Source: Pseudomonas sp. G34
Lineage (GTDB): Bacteria > Pseudomonadota > Gammaproteobacteria > Pseudomonadales > Pseudomonadaceae
NCBI RefSeq assembly: GCF_031119625.1
Contig: NZ_JAVHZV010000011.1
Coordinates: 1-64,000, forward strand
DNA length: 64,000 nt
Reading direction: 5' to 3'
Both the position numbers and the translations under genes were made by a program. The notes under the pieces were generated by a model, which was not told the origin of the DNA, made no database searches, and saw nothing but the letters and a program-made list of their open reading frames with translations. Below are positions 26,052-34,421 of this stretch, piece after piece. Each line of letters starts with the position of its first letter. Position 1 is the stretch's first letter.

Positions 26052-26597
26052 ATGCCCTTCCCCAGCCTCCATACCCCACGCCTGCTGTTGCAGCCCCTGC
26101 AACTGGCCGACGCCGCGCAGATCCAGCCACTGTTCGCCCAATGGGAGGTGGTGCGCTACCTCAATAGCCAGGTGCCCTGGCCCTACCCTGACGATGGCGC
26201 GTTGAGCTACCTGCGTGATGTCGCCCTGCCCGCCATGGCCGCTGGCAGTGAATGGCACTGGACGCTGCGGCCCATCGCCGAACCCGAGCAGGTGATCGGC
26301 GTGGTCAGCCTGATGGACACGCCCGGCAACAACCGCGGCTTCTGGATCGCCCCAGCCTGGCAACGCCAGGGCCTGATGGGCGAAGCCTGTGTGGCGGTCA
26401 ATCGCTACTGGTTCGAGGTGCTGCAGCGCCCGCTTATGCAGGTGCCCAAGGCGGTCGACAACATCGCCTCGCAGCGACTGTCCATACGCGAAGGCATGCA
26501 CCTGGTGGAAACCGGCGAGAGTGACTACGTCTGTGGCCGGCTAGCCTCGCAAACCTGGGCGCTCAGCCGGGACGAATGGCTGAGCCGGCAGACCTGA
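26052..26597 (+). CDS. GNAT family N-acetyltransferase (RimJ/RimL type)
   Basis: 181 residues from ATG 26052, which gives the classical beginning PSLHTPRLLLQPLQLADAAQI; the longer frame from 25992 adds an unlikely 20 residues. The motif A region reads GFWIAPAWQRQGLMGEACVAV, with the Q/RxxG acetyl-CoA loop. Acceptor unknown (protein N-terminus, antibiotic or small amine are all possible). It follows mdaB on the same strand. Confidence 0.75.
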   Translation: MPFPSLHTPRLLLQPLQLADAAQIQPLFAQWEVVRYLNSQVPWPYPDDGALSYLRDVALPAMAAGSEWHWTLRPIAEPEQVIGVVSLMDTPGNNRGFWIAPAWQRQGLMGEACVAVNRYWFEVLQRPLMQVPKAVDNIASQRLSIREGMHLVETGESDYVCGRLASQTWALSRDEWLSRQT

Positions 26598-26606
26598 AAC
26601 CCTCAT

Positions 26607-26745
26607 GGGGAGCCTCTAAAAACGTAGCGAGGCAGTCAGCACAAGGCAAAAACAAGCGAAAAAGCGGAGTCTACGAGTTGTAAATGAGCATTTTGAGCTT
26701 GTTTTAAACGCAGTGCTGACAACGCAGGTAGTTCTTGGAGATGCC
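26607..26745. repeat. Palindromic dispersed repeat, copy 1 (MITE-like)
   Basis: About 139 bases. Its reverse complement matches the copy at 31335-31471 across the core (CAAAATGCTCATTTAC and TGTTTTTGCCTTG), so the two copies are inverted relative to each other. The ends form an imperfect inverted repeat (GGAGCCTCTAAAAACGTAG against GGCATCTCCAAGAACTAC). No coding capacity. It abuts the stop codon of sotB. Confidence 0.75.
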
Positions 26746-27936
26746 CTACAGCGGCTGCACCTTGAGCGGCCGGGAAAAACGGTAGGTGGTCACGCAGCAC
26801 AGCAGCAGGCCACCGATACCCAACAGGCCGCCGACGATGCCCACGTTGGCCACGCCCAGCTGGCTGCTCACCAGGCTACCGAGCAAGGCGCCACCGCCAA
26901 TGCCGATATTGAAGATGCCGGAGAACAGCGCCATGGCCACGTCGGTGGCGTCCGAGGCGAGGTTCAGCACCTTGGCCTGCAGCGCCAGGCCGAAGCACAT
27001 CATGGCGATGCCCCAGACCACGCTCAGGGTCGCCAGGTAGGCGTGTTCGCGGGCCACGGGCAGCAGAAGCAGCATGCACAGGCTCAGCACACTGATCGCC
27101 GCGATCACGAAACCGCGGGGGAAGCGACCGCTGTAGCGGCTGAACAGGATGGAGCCGATGATCCCGGCGCAACCGAACAGCAGCAGCAGAACGGTGACCA
27201 TGTCGGCGGCGATGCCGGCGACCTCCAGGGCGAACGGCTCGATATAGGTATAGGCGGTGAAGTGGGCGGTGATCACCAGCGCAGTGAGCACGTACACGGT
27301 AACCAGCGCCGGGCGCTTGAACAGCACCGGCAGGCTGCGCAGCGAGCCGGAGTTCTGGCTCGGCAGCAGCGGCAGGTTCTTCATCAGGCACAGCACCACC
27401 ACGCCTGCCACCACGGCAATGGTGGTGAAGGTGGTGCGCCAGCCCAGCACCTCGCCGATCACCCGGCCCAGGGGAATACCCAGCACCATGGCCAGCGCAC
27501 TGCCGGTCGCCAGCAGGCCAAGGGCTTGCGCCTGCTTGCCTTCCGGCGCCACCCGGATCGCCAGGGAAGCGGTAATCGCCCAGAACAGCGCATGGGCCAG
27601 GGCGATGCCGATACGGCTGACCATCAGCACGCTGAAACTCCAGGCGATGCCCGACAGGATGTGGCTGGCGATGAACAACATGAACACGCAGGCCAGCAGC
27701 TTGCGCCGTTCGATATTGCGGGTCAGCAGCATCAGCGGCAACGAGGCCAGCGCCACCACCCAGGCGTAGATGGTCAGCATCAGGCCGACGCTGGCGGTAC
27801 TCATCTCGAAGCTGTGGCCGATCTGGCTCAGCAAGCCCACCGGCACGAATTCGGTGGTGTTGAAGATGAAGGCGCCCAGCGCCAGGGCGATCACGCTCAG
27901 CCAGCTGCCGCTGTGCGTTTGCTCGGGTGTGTTCAT
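26746..27936 (-). CDS. sotB: Sugar efflux transporter SotB (MFS)
   Basis: 396 residues with 12 transmembrane helices, strikingly like E. coli SotB/Yde[61 protein letters not shown] and [18 protein letters not shown]. SotB exports arabinose and other sugars or IPTG in E. coli. The start at 27936 ([10 protein letters not shown]) is chosen over ATG 27954 by alignment; the ribosome-binding site is unremarkable. Its TAG stop lies exactly at the edge of a palindromic repeat, so the element may supply the 3' end of the mRNA. Confidence 0.88.
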   Translation of the reverse strand: MNTPEQTHSGSWLSVIALALGAFIFNTTEFVPVGLLSQIGHSFEMSTASVGLMLTIYAWVVALASLPLMLLTRNIERRKLLACVFMLFIASHILSGIAWSFSVLMVSRIGIALAHALFWAITASLAIRVAPEGKQAQALGLLATGSALAMVLGIPLGRVIGEVLGWRTTFTTIAVVAGVVVLCLMKNLPLLPSQNSGSLRSLPVLFKRPALVTVYVLTALVITAHFTAYTYIEPFALEVAGIAADMVTVLLLLFGCAGIIGSILFSRYSGRFPRGFVIAAISVLSLCMLLLLPVAREHAYLATLSVVWGIAMMCFGLALQAKVLNLASDATDVAMALFSGIFNIGIGGGALLGSLVSSQLGVANVGIVGGLLGIGGLLLCCVTTYRFSRPLKVQPL

Positions 27937-28260
27937 TCGGGTAAGTCCACGCATGGGGGAACGCTGCCTACAACGGCCTTTGCGCCCGTGGCCTGAATGG
28001 CAGCGAGCGGCTGTAGCAGCGAACGGAAAAAAACAACCCCATACACGACGAACACGCACACGGCAGCTCGCGCTCCAACGCTATGGAAAGCGGGGAGTGG
28101 CGATGCGGAGAGCGGGAAATTATAAGTATGAGGATGGCCTGCGGCGGCGATTCTACGCGCGGCCCGGCACCTCGACAACAGGCCCCGAAGACCTTCTGGC
28201 AGGCGCCCGACAGCCGGTTGAACACGGCGCCAGCGGCCCTCCGTGCGGCGCTCGTGCATC

Positions 28261-28282
28261 GTAAAAAAAACGTAATTTTTAC
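28261..28282. other. AT hairpin upstream of ktrB
   Basis: GTAAAAA (28261-28267) pairs with TTTTTAC (28276-28282). The 27937-28402 gap (466 bases) shows otherwise GC-rich sequence with no gene I can support; it contains the divergent promoters of sotB and the potassium uptake genes. Confidence 0.3.
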
Positions 28283-28402
28283 CGCCACGCGCTGCGCGCC
28301 CTGACTGCGCGAAGGTAGCATCCCCCACCTCCACTGCTCGAAGCGCCATCCAATGACGGCAAGCCCTGCTTTCCATTTCCTGCCCTGCCTGGTCTCCCGT
28401 CC

Positions 28403-29731
28403 ATGAAGGCTCTTTTGCATCCCGCCAGGATCGTCGCCCTGGTATTTCTGCTGGTGATTGTGCTGGGCACCGCCCTGCTGATGCTGCCGATTGCCCAAGC
28501 CGAAGGCATCGGTGCGCCCTGGGTCACTGCCTTCTTTACCGCCGTCTCGGCGGTGTGTGTCACCGGTCTGGTGGTGGTCGACACCGGCACTTACTGGTCG
28601 GGGTTCGGCCAGGTGGTGATCCTGGTGCTGTTCCAGCTCGGCGGCTTCGGGATGATGACCCTGGCGACGCTGCTCGGCCTGATGGTCAACCGCTCGTTTC
28701 GGTTACGCACCAAGATGGTCGCGCAACAGGAATCACGCACGCTGGCCATCGGCGATGTAGGCAGCGTGGCCAAGCTGGTGCTGGTGGTCACGCTCGGCAT
28801 GGAACTGCTGATCACCCTGCTGCTGACCTTGAGGTTGCACCTGGCCTACGACCTGCCCCTGGGCGACGCCGCCTGGAGCGGGCTTTTCCACGCGATATCC
28901 GCCTTCAACAACGCCGGTTTTTCCATCCACCCGGACAGCTTGATGCGTTACGCCAGCGACGCGCTGATCCTGCTGCCGGTGATGACTGCAATCGTCATCG
29001 GCGGCATCGGTTTCCCGGTGCTGCACGACCTGCGCAACCGCTTCCGTGATCCTCGGCACTGGTCGTTGCACACCAAGCTGACCCTCAGCGGCACCGCGCT
29101 GCTGCTGCTCTGCGGCTTCGTTGGCCTGCTGTTTTCCGAGTGGTCCAACGCGGCAACGCTCGGGCCGATGAGCATTGGCGACAAGCTGCTGTCAGCGGCC
29201 TTTGCCTCGGTATCGGCGCGCACTGCAGGCTTCAACTCCATCGATATTGGCGCCCTTACCCATGAAAGCTGGGCGCTGCACTATTTGCTGATGTTCGTCG
29301 GCGGCGGCAGCGCCGGCACGGCGGGCGGCGTCAAGGTGGGCACGGTGGCCATTCTGCTGCTGATGGTGGTCGCCGAAATCCGTGGCCGTGGTGATACCGA
29401 AGCCTTCGGCCGACGCATCTGCCCGGCGGCTCAGCGCCAGGCCATTACCGTCCTGGTGCTGGGCAGCGCGATGGTGGTGATCGGCACGCTGTTCATCCTG
29501 CGCACCACCGATATCGCCACCGACAAGGTGATCTTCGAGGTGGTCTCAGCCTTCGGTACGGTCGGCCTGTCCACGGGCATCACCGCGGACCTGCCGGAAT
29601 CGAGTCAATTGATGCTGACCCTGCTGATGTATGTTGGCCGTGTCGGCATCGTAACCCTTGCGGTTTCCCTGGCCATGGGTGAGCGCCGCATGCCTTATCG
29701 CTACCCAGAGGAGCATCCCATTGTCGGCTAA
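28403..29731 (+). CDS. ktrB: TrkH/KtrB family potassium uptake channel subunit
   Basis: 442 residues, the size of KtrB rather than TrkH (about 480-500). Four membrane-pore-membrane repeats; filter-like loops include AVCVTGLVVVDTG, FNNAGFSIHPDS, RTAGFNSIDIG and TVGLSTGITADLP, each with the conserved Gly. It forms the inner-membrane K+ (or Na+-coupled K+) channel and needs a cytosolic nucleotide-binding regulator. That regulator gene (29721) starts inside its last 11 bases, so they are translationally coupled. Ktr versus Trk naming is by length and the KtrA-like partner. Confidence 0.85.
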   Translation: MKALLHPARIVALVFLLVIVLGTALLMLPIAQAEGIGAPWVTAFFTAVSAVCVTGLVVVDTGTYWSGFGQVVILVLFQLGGFGMMTLATLLGLMVNRSFRLRTKMVAQQESRTLAIGDVGSVAKLVLVVTLGMELLITLLLTLRLHLAYDLPLGDAAWSGLFHAISAFNNAGFSIHPDSLMRYASDALILLPVMTAIVIGGIGFPVLHDLRNRFRDPRHWSLHTKLTLSGTALLLLCGFVGLLFSEWSNAATLGPMSIGDKLLSAAFASVSARTAGFNSIDIGALTHESWALHYLLMFVGGGSAGTAGGVKVGTVAILLLMVVAEIRGRGDTEAFGRRICPAAQRQAITVLVLGSAMVVIGTLFILRTTDIATDKVIFEVVSAFGTVGLSTGITADLPESSQLMLTLLMYVGRVGIVTLAVSLAMGERRMPYRYPEEHPIVG

Positions 29732-30422
29732 ATTCCTGTTTACCGAGCAATTCGCCTTTTCCAAGGGTGACAGCGTGGTGGTGGCCGGCCTCGGTCGCTT
29801 CGGCAGTTCCGTGGCGCAGTCGCTGATGCGCCTGGGCCATGACGTGATGGGCATCGACCGCGAATCCGAGCCGGTCCATCACTGGGCAGACCTGATCACC
29901 CACGCCGTGCAGGCCGACACCACCAACGTGATGGTGCTGCGCCAGCTCGGCGTGGCGGATTTTTCCCACGCCATCGTGGGTATCGGCACGGACCTGGCGG
30001 CCAGCCTGATGACCATCATGGCGCTGACCGAACTGGGTATAAAGGACATCTGGGTCAAGGCGCTGACCGAGGAGCACGGGCGCATCGCCCAGCGCATCGG
30101 TGCCCATCACGTGGTGTATCCCGAATCGGACATGGGCGAACGGGTTGCTCACCTGATCAGCGGCAGGATGATCGACTTCATCGAGTTCGATGACGGGTTC
30201 GCCATCGCCAAGATCCACGCCCCGCAAGCGACGCACAACCGGACCCTGGCCGAATCCGGCATTCGCGAAGTCCATGGCGTGACGGTGGTGGGCCTGAAAC
30301 GCGCCAATCAGGACTTCCAGCACGCCACGCCGGGTACGCAAATACTGGCGGGTGATCTGCTGATCGTGTCCGGGGCGACTCACCTGATCCAGAAGTTCGC
30401 CGGGCGTTCGAAAACCCGCTGA
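29721..30422 (+). CDS. ktrA: TrkA/KtrA family potassium uptake regulatory subunit
   Basis: 233 residues with an N-terminal RCK/TrkA-N domain (VVVAGLGRFGSSVAQSLMRLGHDVMGIDRE, the GxGxxG nucleotide site with a distal Asp) and a C-terminal TrkA-C domain (ATHNRTLAESGIREVHGVTVVGLKR). A single RCK unit is KtrA-like; TrkA has two. It gates the KtrB channel by binding ATP/ADP or NAD(H). The start is TTG at 29721, supported by GAGGAG eight bases upstream; no ATG or GTG is as well placed. Confidence 0.85.
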   Translation: MSAKFLFTEQFAFSKGDSVVVAGLGRFGSSVAQSLMRLGHDVMGIDRESEPVHHWADLITHAVQADTTNVMVLRQLGVADFSHAIVGIGTDLAASLMTIMALTELGIKDIWVKALTEEHGRIAQRIGAHHVVYPESDMGERVAHLISGRMIDFIEFDDGFAIAKIHAPQATHNRTLAESGIREVHGVTVVGLKRANQDFQHATPGTQILAGDLLIVSGATHLIQKFAGRSKTR

Positions 30423-30438
30423 TCATTGCTCGCTGCGC

Positions 30439-31155
30439 TCAATCCGGCACTTCCACGCTGATGTGGATCGCGTCATGGCGCCAGTACTCGAGGTCGCAGT
30501 CGATCAGCCGGCCGCGCTGGTCGCGATTGACCCGGGTGATGCGCAGCGCCGGGCTGCCGGGCGCCACCCTGAGCGCGGCGGCAGCCTCGGCGTGCAGCGC
30601 GGTGGGCACCATGTCGAAGCGCACGCGGCCGTAGCGCACGTCGTATTCGCTGGCGTACAGCTCGGTCAGCGAGCGGGTCAGGTCGAAGTCGAGAATGTCG
30701 GGAAAATAGTCGGGGTTCAGGTAGTGCTCGACATACAGCACCAGCCGCCCGTCGATGCGCCGCGCCCGGCGGATCTGGTAGACGCTCGACAGCCCCGACA
30801 GGCCCAGTAGCTGGCAGATGTTCGCGTTGGCAGGCATCAGCCGCGCGCTCAGCACCTCGGTAGCCGGCACCCGCCCCTGCTCGGCGACCATGGCGTGAAA
30901 GTGGGTGCGCACCGACGGGTTGTAGGCCACCCGCGCGGGCGACACGAACCAGCCGCGGCGCTCCTCGCGGTACACCAGCCCCTCGGCCTCCAGCTGCCCC
31001 AGCGCCTCACGCAGGGTGATCCGGGTGGTGTCGAACAGATCGCTCAGGCGGCGCTCGGCCGGCAGCTTGCAGCCGGCGGGCAGCAGGCCGTGCTCGATCT
31101 GCTCCTGCAACGCGCGGCAGATGGTGGTAACGGCCCGCGGCGTGTCATCGCGCAT
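30439..31155 (-). CDS. GntR/UTRA (HutC-subfamily) transcriptional regulator
   Basis: 238 residues. N-terminal winged helix: ICRALQEQIEHGLLPAGCKLPAERRLSDLFDTTRITLREALGQLEAEGLVYREERRGWFV (residues about 10-70); the rest is a UTRA ligand domain with YNPSVRTHFHAMV, RRIDGRLVLYVEHYLNPDYFP and ending DCDLEYWRHDAIHISVE, as in PhnR/PhnF-like and HutC regulators. It is divergent from an ABC uptake operon. A near-palindrome TGGACTAGACCA 16 bases before its start and TGATCTAGACCA before the operon are probable binding sites, so it likely autoregulates and controls uptake. The ATG at 31155 is used; a GTG one codon upstream is possible. Confidence 0.88.
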   Translation of the reverse strand: MRDDTPRAVTTICRALQEQIEHGLLPAGCKLPAERRLSDLFDTTRITLREALGQLEAEGLVYREERRGWFVSPARVAYNPSVRTHFHAMVAEQGRVPATEVLSARLMPANANICQLLGLSGLSSVYQIRRARRIDGRLVLYVEHYLNPDYFPDILDFDLTRSLTELYASEYDVRYGRVRFDMVPTALHAEAAAALRVAPGSPALRITRVNRDQRGRLIDCDLEYWRHDAIHISVEVPD

Positions 31156-31170
31156 CACCCTGATTCCTTT

Positions 31171-31182
31171 TGGACTAGACCA
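31171..31182. promoter_or_regulatory. Probable GntR operator 1 (TGGACTAGACCA)
   Basis: Near-perfect 12-bp dyad 15 bases upstream of the regulator start, one base short of TGGTCTAGACCA symmetry. The same core CTAGACCA recurs at 31560-31567 before the regulated operon. Confidence 0.65.
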
Positions 31183-31334
31183 GCCCCATCACGGGGCATG
31201 CTGCAGCCATCTGCGCGGCTGCTTTTCTATCGTGCAGCCTAGGCAAGCGCCATGACCGGTAGATGACAGCCAGGCTGCAAGCATGGCCCATGCCAGGCAA
31301 TTCAATGCCTTGGGCTGGTCTACGCTCTCTAACC

Positions 31335-31471
31335 AGGCCGTTGAAAAACTACCTACGTTGCCATTGCTGCGTTAAAAACAGCCTCAAAATGCTCATTTAC
31401 AGCACGTAAATTGCGCTTTCCCGCTGTTTTTGCCTTGCACTAGCTGCCTCGCCTACGTTTTTCAATGGCCT
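31335..31471. repeat. Palindromic dispersed repeat, copy 2 (MITE-like)
   Basis: 137 bases bounded by AGGCCGTTGAAAAAC and, inverted, GTTTTTCAATGGCCT. Core similarity to the 26607-26745 element in opposite orientation (AAAATGCTCATTTAC, GTTTTTGCCTTG). It lies in the 31156-31592 regulatory region between the regulator and the binding protein gene, and contains no coding sequence. Confidence 0.8.
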
Positions 31472-31555
31472 GCTAAGCGCAACGCCGATGAGTGGCCAGC
31501 GGCCCTGCCGACACAAAACTGTCATTGGCAGCGCCTACATTGGCTTGGCTCTTGC

Positions 31556-31567
31556 TGATCTAGACCA
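31556..31567. promoter_or_regulatory. Probable GntR operator 2 (TGATCTAGACCA)
   Basis: Twelve-base near-palindrome, 25 bases before the ATG of the binding protein gene. It differs by one base from perfect TGGTCTAGACCA symmetry, at a different place from operator 1. Its position suggests repression by blocking transcription start or elongation. Confidence 0.65.
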
Positions 31568-31592
31568 ACCTCGCATCGCAAAGGAGTTTCCA

Positions 31593-32651
31593 ATGAAACA
31601 ACTGCTACTGGCATCGCTGATGGGCAGCGCCATCGCTCTGGCTTCCCACGCCATGGCCGCCGACACGGATTTGACTGCACTGGAACAGGCCGCACGCAAA
31701 GAAGGCGCCGTGAACAGCGTCGGCATGCCGGACAGTTGGGCCAACTGGAAGGACACCTGGCAGGACCTGAGCGACAAGTACGGCCTCAAGCACATGGACA
31801 CCGACATGAGCTCGGCCCAGGAAATCGCCAAGTTCGCCGCCGAGAAGGACAACGCCAGCGCCGACATCGGTGACGTCGGTGCCGCCTTCGGCCCCATCGC
31901 CGTGCAGCAGGGCGTGACCCAGCCCTACAAGCCCAGCACCTGGGAGCAGATTCCCGAGTGGGCCAAGGACAAGGACGGCCACTGGGCGCTCGCCTACACC
32001 GGCTCCATCGCCTTTATCGTCAACAAGCAACTGGTCAAGGATGTGCCGAAAAGCTGGGCCGACCTGAAAACCGGCAAGTACCGCGTGGCCATCGGCGACG
32101 TCAGCGCTGCCGCCCAAGCGGTCAACGGCGTACTGGCAGCGGCCATCGCCAATGGCGGTGACGAGAAGAACATCCAGCCGGGCCTGGACTTCTTCGCCGA
32201 GATCGCCGAGCAGGGTCGCCTGTCGCTGGCCAACCCGACCATCCAGACCCTGGAAAAAGGCGAAGTGGAAGTGGGCATCGTCTGGGACTTCAACGGCCTC
32301 TCCTACCGTGACCAGATCGACCCGAACCGCTTCGAGGTGCTGATCCCCTCCGATGGCTCGGTGATCTCCGGCTACACCACCATCATCAACAAGTACGCCA
32401 AGCACCCCAACGCCGCCAAGCTGGCCCGCGAGTACATCTTCAGCGACGCCGGACAGATCAACCTGGCCAAGGGCAACGCCCGACCGATCCGCGCCGAGCA
32501 CCTGACCCTGCCGGCCGAAGTGCAGGCCAAGCTGCTGCCCAACGAGCAGTACGCCAAGGTCAAGCCGATCAAGGACGCCGCCGCCTGGGAAGCGACCTCC
32601 AAGGCCCTGCCGCAGCAGTGGCAGGAAAACGTGATCATCAATATGGAGTGA
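31593..32651 (+). CDS. ABC transporter periplasmic substrate-binding protein
   Basis: 352 residues with a signal peptide cleaved after SHAMA (residue about 22). The mature part is a class D (iron/polyamine/phosphonate-type) binding protein: LTALEQAARKEGAVNSVGMPDSWANWKDTW, GYTTIINKYAKHPNAAKLAREYIFSDAGQ and a WxxxxKALPQQWQENVI tail. It captures the ligand in the periplasm for the permeases and ATPase encoded downstream. AAGGAG before the ATG is strong. A GTAGGGTGGA repeat follows the gene and may separate or stabilise this abundant message. Ligand not readable; the GntR/phosphohydrolase context suggests a phosphonate or phosphoester. Confidence 0.85.
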   Translation: MKQLLLASLMGSAIALASHAMAADTDLTALEQAARKEGAVNSVGMPDSWANWKDTWQDLSDKYGLKHMDTDMSSAQEIAKFAAEKDNASADIGDVGAAFGPIAVQQGVTQPYKPSTWEQIPEWAKDKDGHWALAYTGSIAFIVNKQLVKDVPKSWADLKTGKYRVAIGDVSAAAQAVNGVLAAAIANGGDEKNIQPGLDFFAEIAEQGRLSLANPTIQTLEKGEVEVGIVWDFNGLSYRDQIDPNRFEVLIPSDGSVISGYTTIINKYAKHPNAAKLAREYIFSDAGQINLAKGNARPIRAEHLTLPAEVQAKLLPNEQYAKVKPIKDAAAWEATSKALPQQWQENVIINME

Positions 32652-32667
32652 TCCAGGCCTCAGCCTT

Positions 32668-32753
32668 GTAGGGTGGACCGGGGCGCGTAGCTGACGCTCC
32701 GTCCACCATTTTGATATCCCAGTGGTGGATGAGAAGAGCGTCATCCACCCTAC
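32668..32753. repeat. GTAGGGTGGA palindromic repeat, copy 1
   Basis: 86 bases bounded by GTAGGGTGGA and TCCACCCTAC with an internal CGTCCACCATT/AGTGGTGGATGA symmetry; folds into a long hairpin. It sits in the 118-base gap between the binding protein and hydrolase genes of one operon. Two more copies occur at 37206 and 37428. Confidence 0.85.
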
Positions 32754-32769
32754 TCCTCCAGGATCACCC

Positions 32770-33576
32770 ATGCCGTCCAAGGTCATCCTCGTCATTCTCG
32801 ACGGCCTCAATTTCGAGGTCGCTCGGCATGCACTCGGCCACCTGCAGGCCTATCGCGCCGCCGGCCGTGCCGCCCTTTACAAACTCGAGTGCGAACTGCC
32901 GTCACTGTCGCGGCCGCTCTACGAGTGCATTCTTACCGGCGTGACGCCCATCGACAGCGGCGTCGTGCACAACCACGTGGTGCGCCTGAGCAGCGAGCGC
33001 AGCGTGTTCCACTACGCCCGCGCCGCCGGGCTGAGCACGGCGGCTGCCGCCTACCACTGGATCAGCGAGCTGTATAACCGCGCGCCCTTCGTGGCCGCCC
33101 GCGACCGGCATACCAGCGATGCCGAATTGCCGATCCAGCACGGGCATTTCTACTACGTCGACCACTACCCCGACTCGCACCTGTTCGACGATGCCGAGAG
33201 CCTGCGCCTGGCGCACGCGCCGGATTTTCTGCTGGTGCACCCGATGAACATCGACGACGCCGGCCACAAGCACGGCCTGAACAGCAGCCAGTACCGCAAC
33301 GCGGCGCGGGTCGCCGACATCCTGCTCGCCAATTACCTGCAGGCCTGGCTCGACGCCGGCTACCAGGTGCTGGTGACCGCCGACCACGGCATGAACGACG
33401 ACCGCTCGCACAACGGCCTGCTGGCCGAGGAGCGCGAAGTGCCGCTGTTCGTGCTCGGTGATGCCTTCAGCCTCAGCGAATCGGCCGCGCCAAAGCAGCT
33501 GGAGCTGTGCGGCACCCTCTGCGAGCTGCTCGGCGTGGCCCATGACAAACCTCTGTGCCGGGAGCTGCTGCGATGA
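32770..33576 (+). CDS. Alkaline-phosphatase superfamily hydrolase (NPP/phosphonoacetate-hydrolase-like)
   Basis: 268 residues, cytoplasmic (no signal peptide). Metal-site segments of the alkaline phosphatase superfamily are visible: VILVILDGLNFE, LPSLSRPLYECILTG (nucleophile position, here Ser of LSRP), HPMNIDDAGHKHG and VTADHGMNDDRSHNG. These would hold two zinc ions and cleave a phosphodiester, phosphonate or pyrophosphate. The small size and operon position within an ABC import cluster suggest it processes the imported compound inside the cell. The first permease starts within its last codons (ATGA overlap at 33573). Similar gene sets occur in other Pseudomonas as I recall, without established substrate. 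Confidence 0.82.
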   Translation: MPSKVILVILDGLNFEVARHALGHLQAYRAAGRAALYKLECELPSLSRPLYECILTGVTPIDSGVVHNHVVRLSSERSVFHYARAAGLSTAAAAYHWISELYNRAPFVAARDRHTSDAELPIQHGHFYYVDHYPDSHLFDDAESLRLAHAPDFLLVHPMNIDDAGHKHGLNSSQYRNAARVADILLANYLQAWLDAGYQVLVTADHGMNDDRSHNGLLAEEREVPLFVLGDAFSLSESAAPKQLELCGTLCELLGVAHDKPLCRELLR

Positions 33577-34421
33577 GCGCCACTCACAAACCGCGCGGCA
33601 AATGGCTGGCCCTGCTGTGCCTGCTGCCCTTTGCGGTGTTCTTTATCGCCTTCCAGATCGCCCCGCTGGTGTGGGTCGCGCTCAACAGCCTGAACACGCC
33701 GGATGGCTGGGGCCTGGGCAATTTCGAGAAGGCCTTTGCCTCCAAGTTCTACATGCAGGCGGTCAAGCACAGCCTGCAGATCGCCTTCTGGTCGAGCCTG
33801 TTCGGCATGCTCATCGCCATCATCGGCAGCTACTCGCTGCGCCAGGTGGATTCGAAACTGCGCGACTTCGTGATCGCCTTTTCCAACATGACCAGCAACT
33901 TTGCCGGCGTGCCCCTGGCCTTCGCGTTCATCATCCTGCTCGGCTTCAACGGCGCGTTGACCCTGCTGCTGATCCAGGCCGGGCTGATCGAGAGCTTCAA
34001 CCTGTATTCGAAGAACGGCCTGATCGTGCTCTACACCTACTTCCAGATTCCCCTCGGTGTGCTGCTGCTCTACCCGGCCTTCGACGCCCTGCGCCTGGAC
34101 TGGCGCGAGTCGGCTGCCTTGCTCGGCGCCGGCACCTGGGCGTTCTGGCGGCACATCGGCCTGCCGGTGCTGACCCCGGCGCTGCTCGGCACCTTCGTGA
34201 TCCTCTTGGCCAATGCCCTGGGCGCCTACGCCACGGTGTACTACCTGACCACCGGCAACTTCAACGTGCTGCCGATCCGTATCGCCGCGATGATTTCCGG
34301 GGACATTTCCCTCGACCCGAACATGGCCAGCGCCCTGGCGATGATCCTGGTCGGCCTGATGGCGGCGATCACCCTCGTCCATCAGTTGCTGCTGAGGAGG
34401 AGCTACCATGTCCCGCGCTGA
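33573..34421 (+). CDS. ABC transporter permease 1
   Basis: 282 residues, six transmembrane helices, binding-protein-dependent permease. The cytoplasmic coupling (EAA) loop reads WRESAALLGAGTWAFWRHIGLPVLTPALLG. It forms the membrane channel with the second permease. The start overlaps the hydrolase stop by four bases (ATGA), and its last codons overlap the second permease start by 14 bases, so the operon is tightly coupled. Confidence 0.88.
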   Translation: MSATHKPRGKWLALLCLLPFAVFFIAFQIAPLVWVALNSLNTPDGWGLGNFEKAFASKFYMQAVKHSLQIAFWSSLFGMLIAIIGSYSLRQVDSKLRDFVIAFSNMTSNFAGVPLAFAFIILLGFNGALTLLLIQAGLIESFNLYSKNGLIVLYTYFQIPLGVLLLYPAFDALRLDWRESAALLGAGTWAFWRHIGLPVLTPALLGTFVILLANALGAYATVYYLTTGNFNVLPIRIAAMISGDISLDPNMASALAMILVGLMAAITLVHQLLLRRSYHVPR

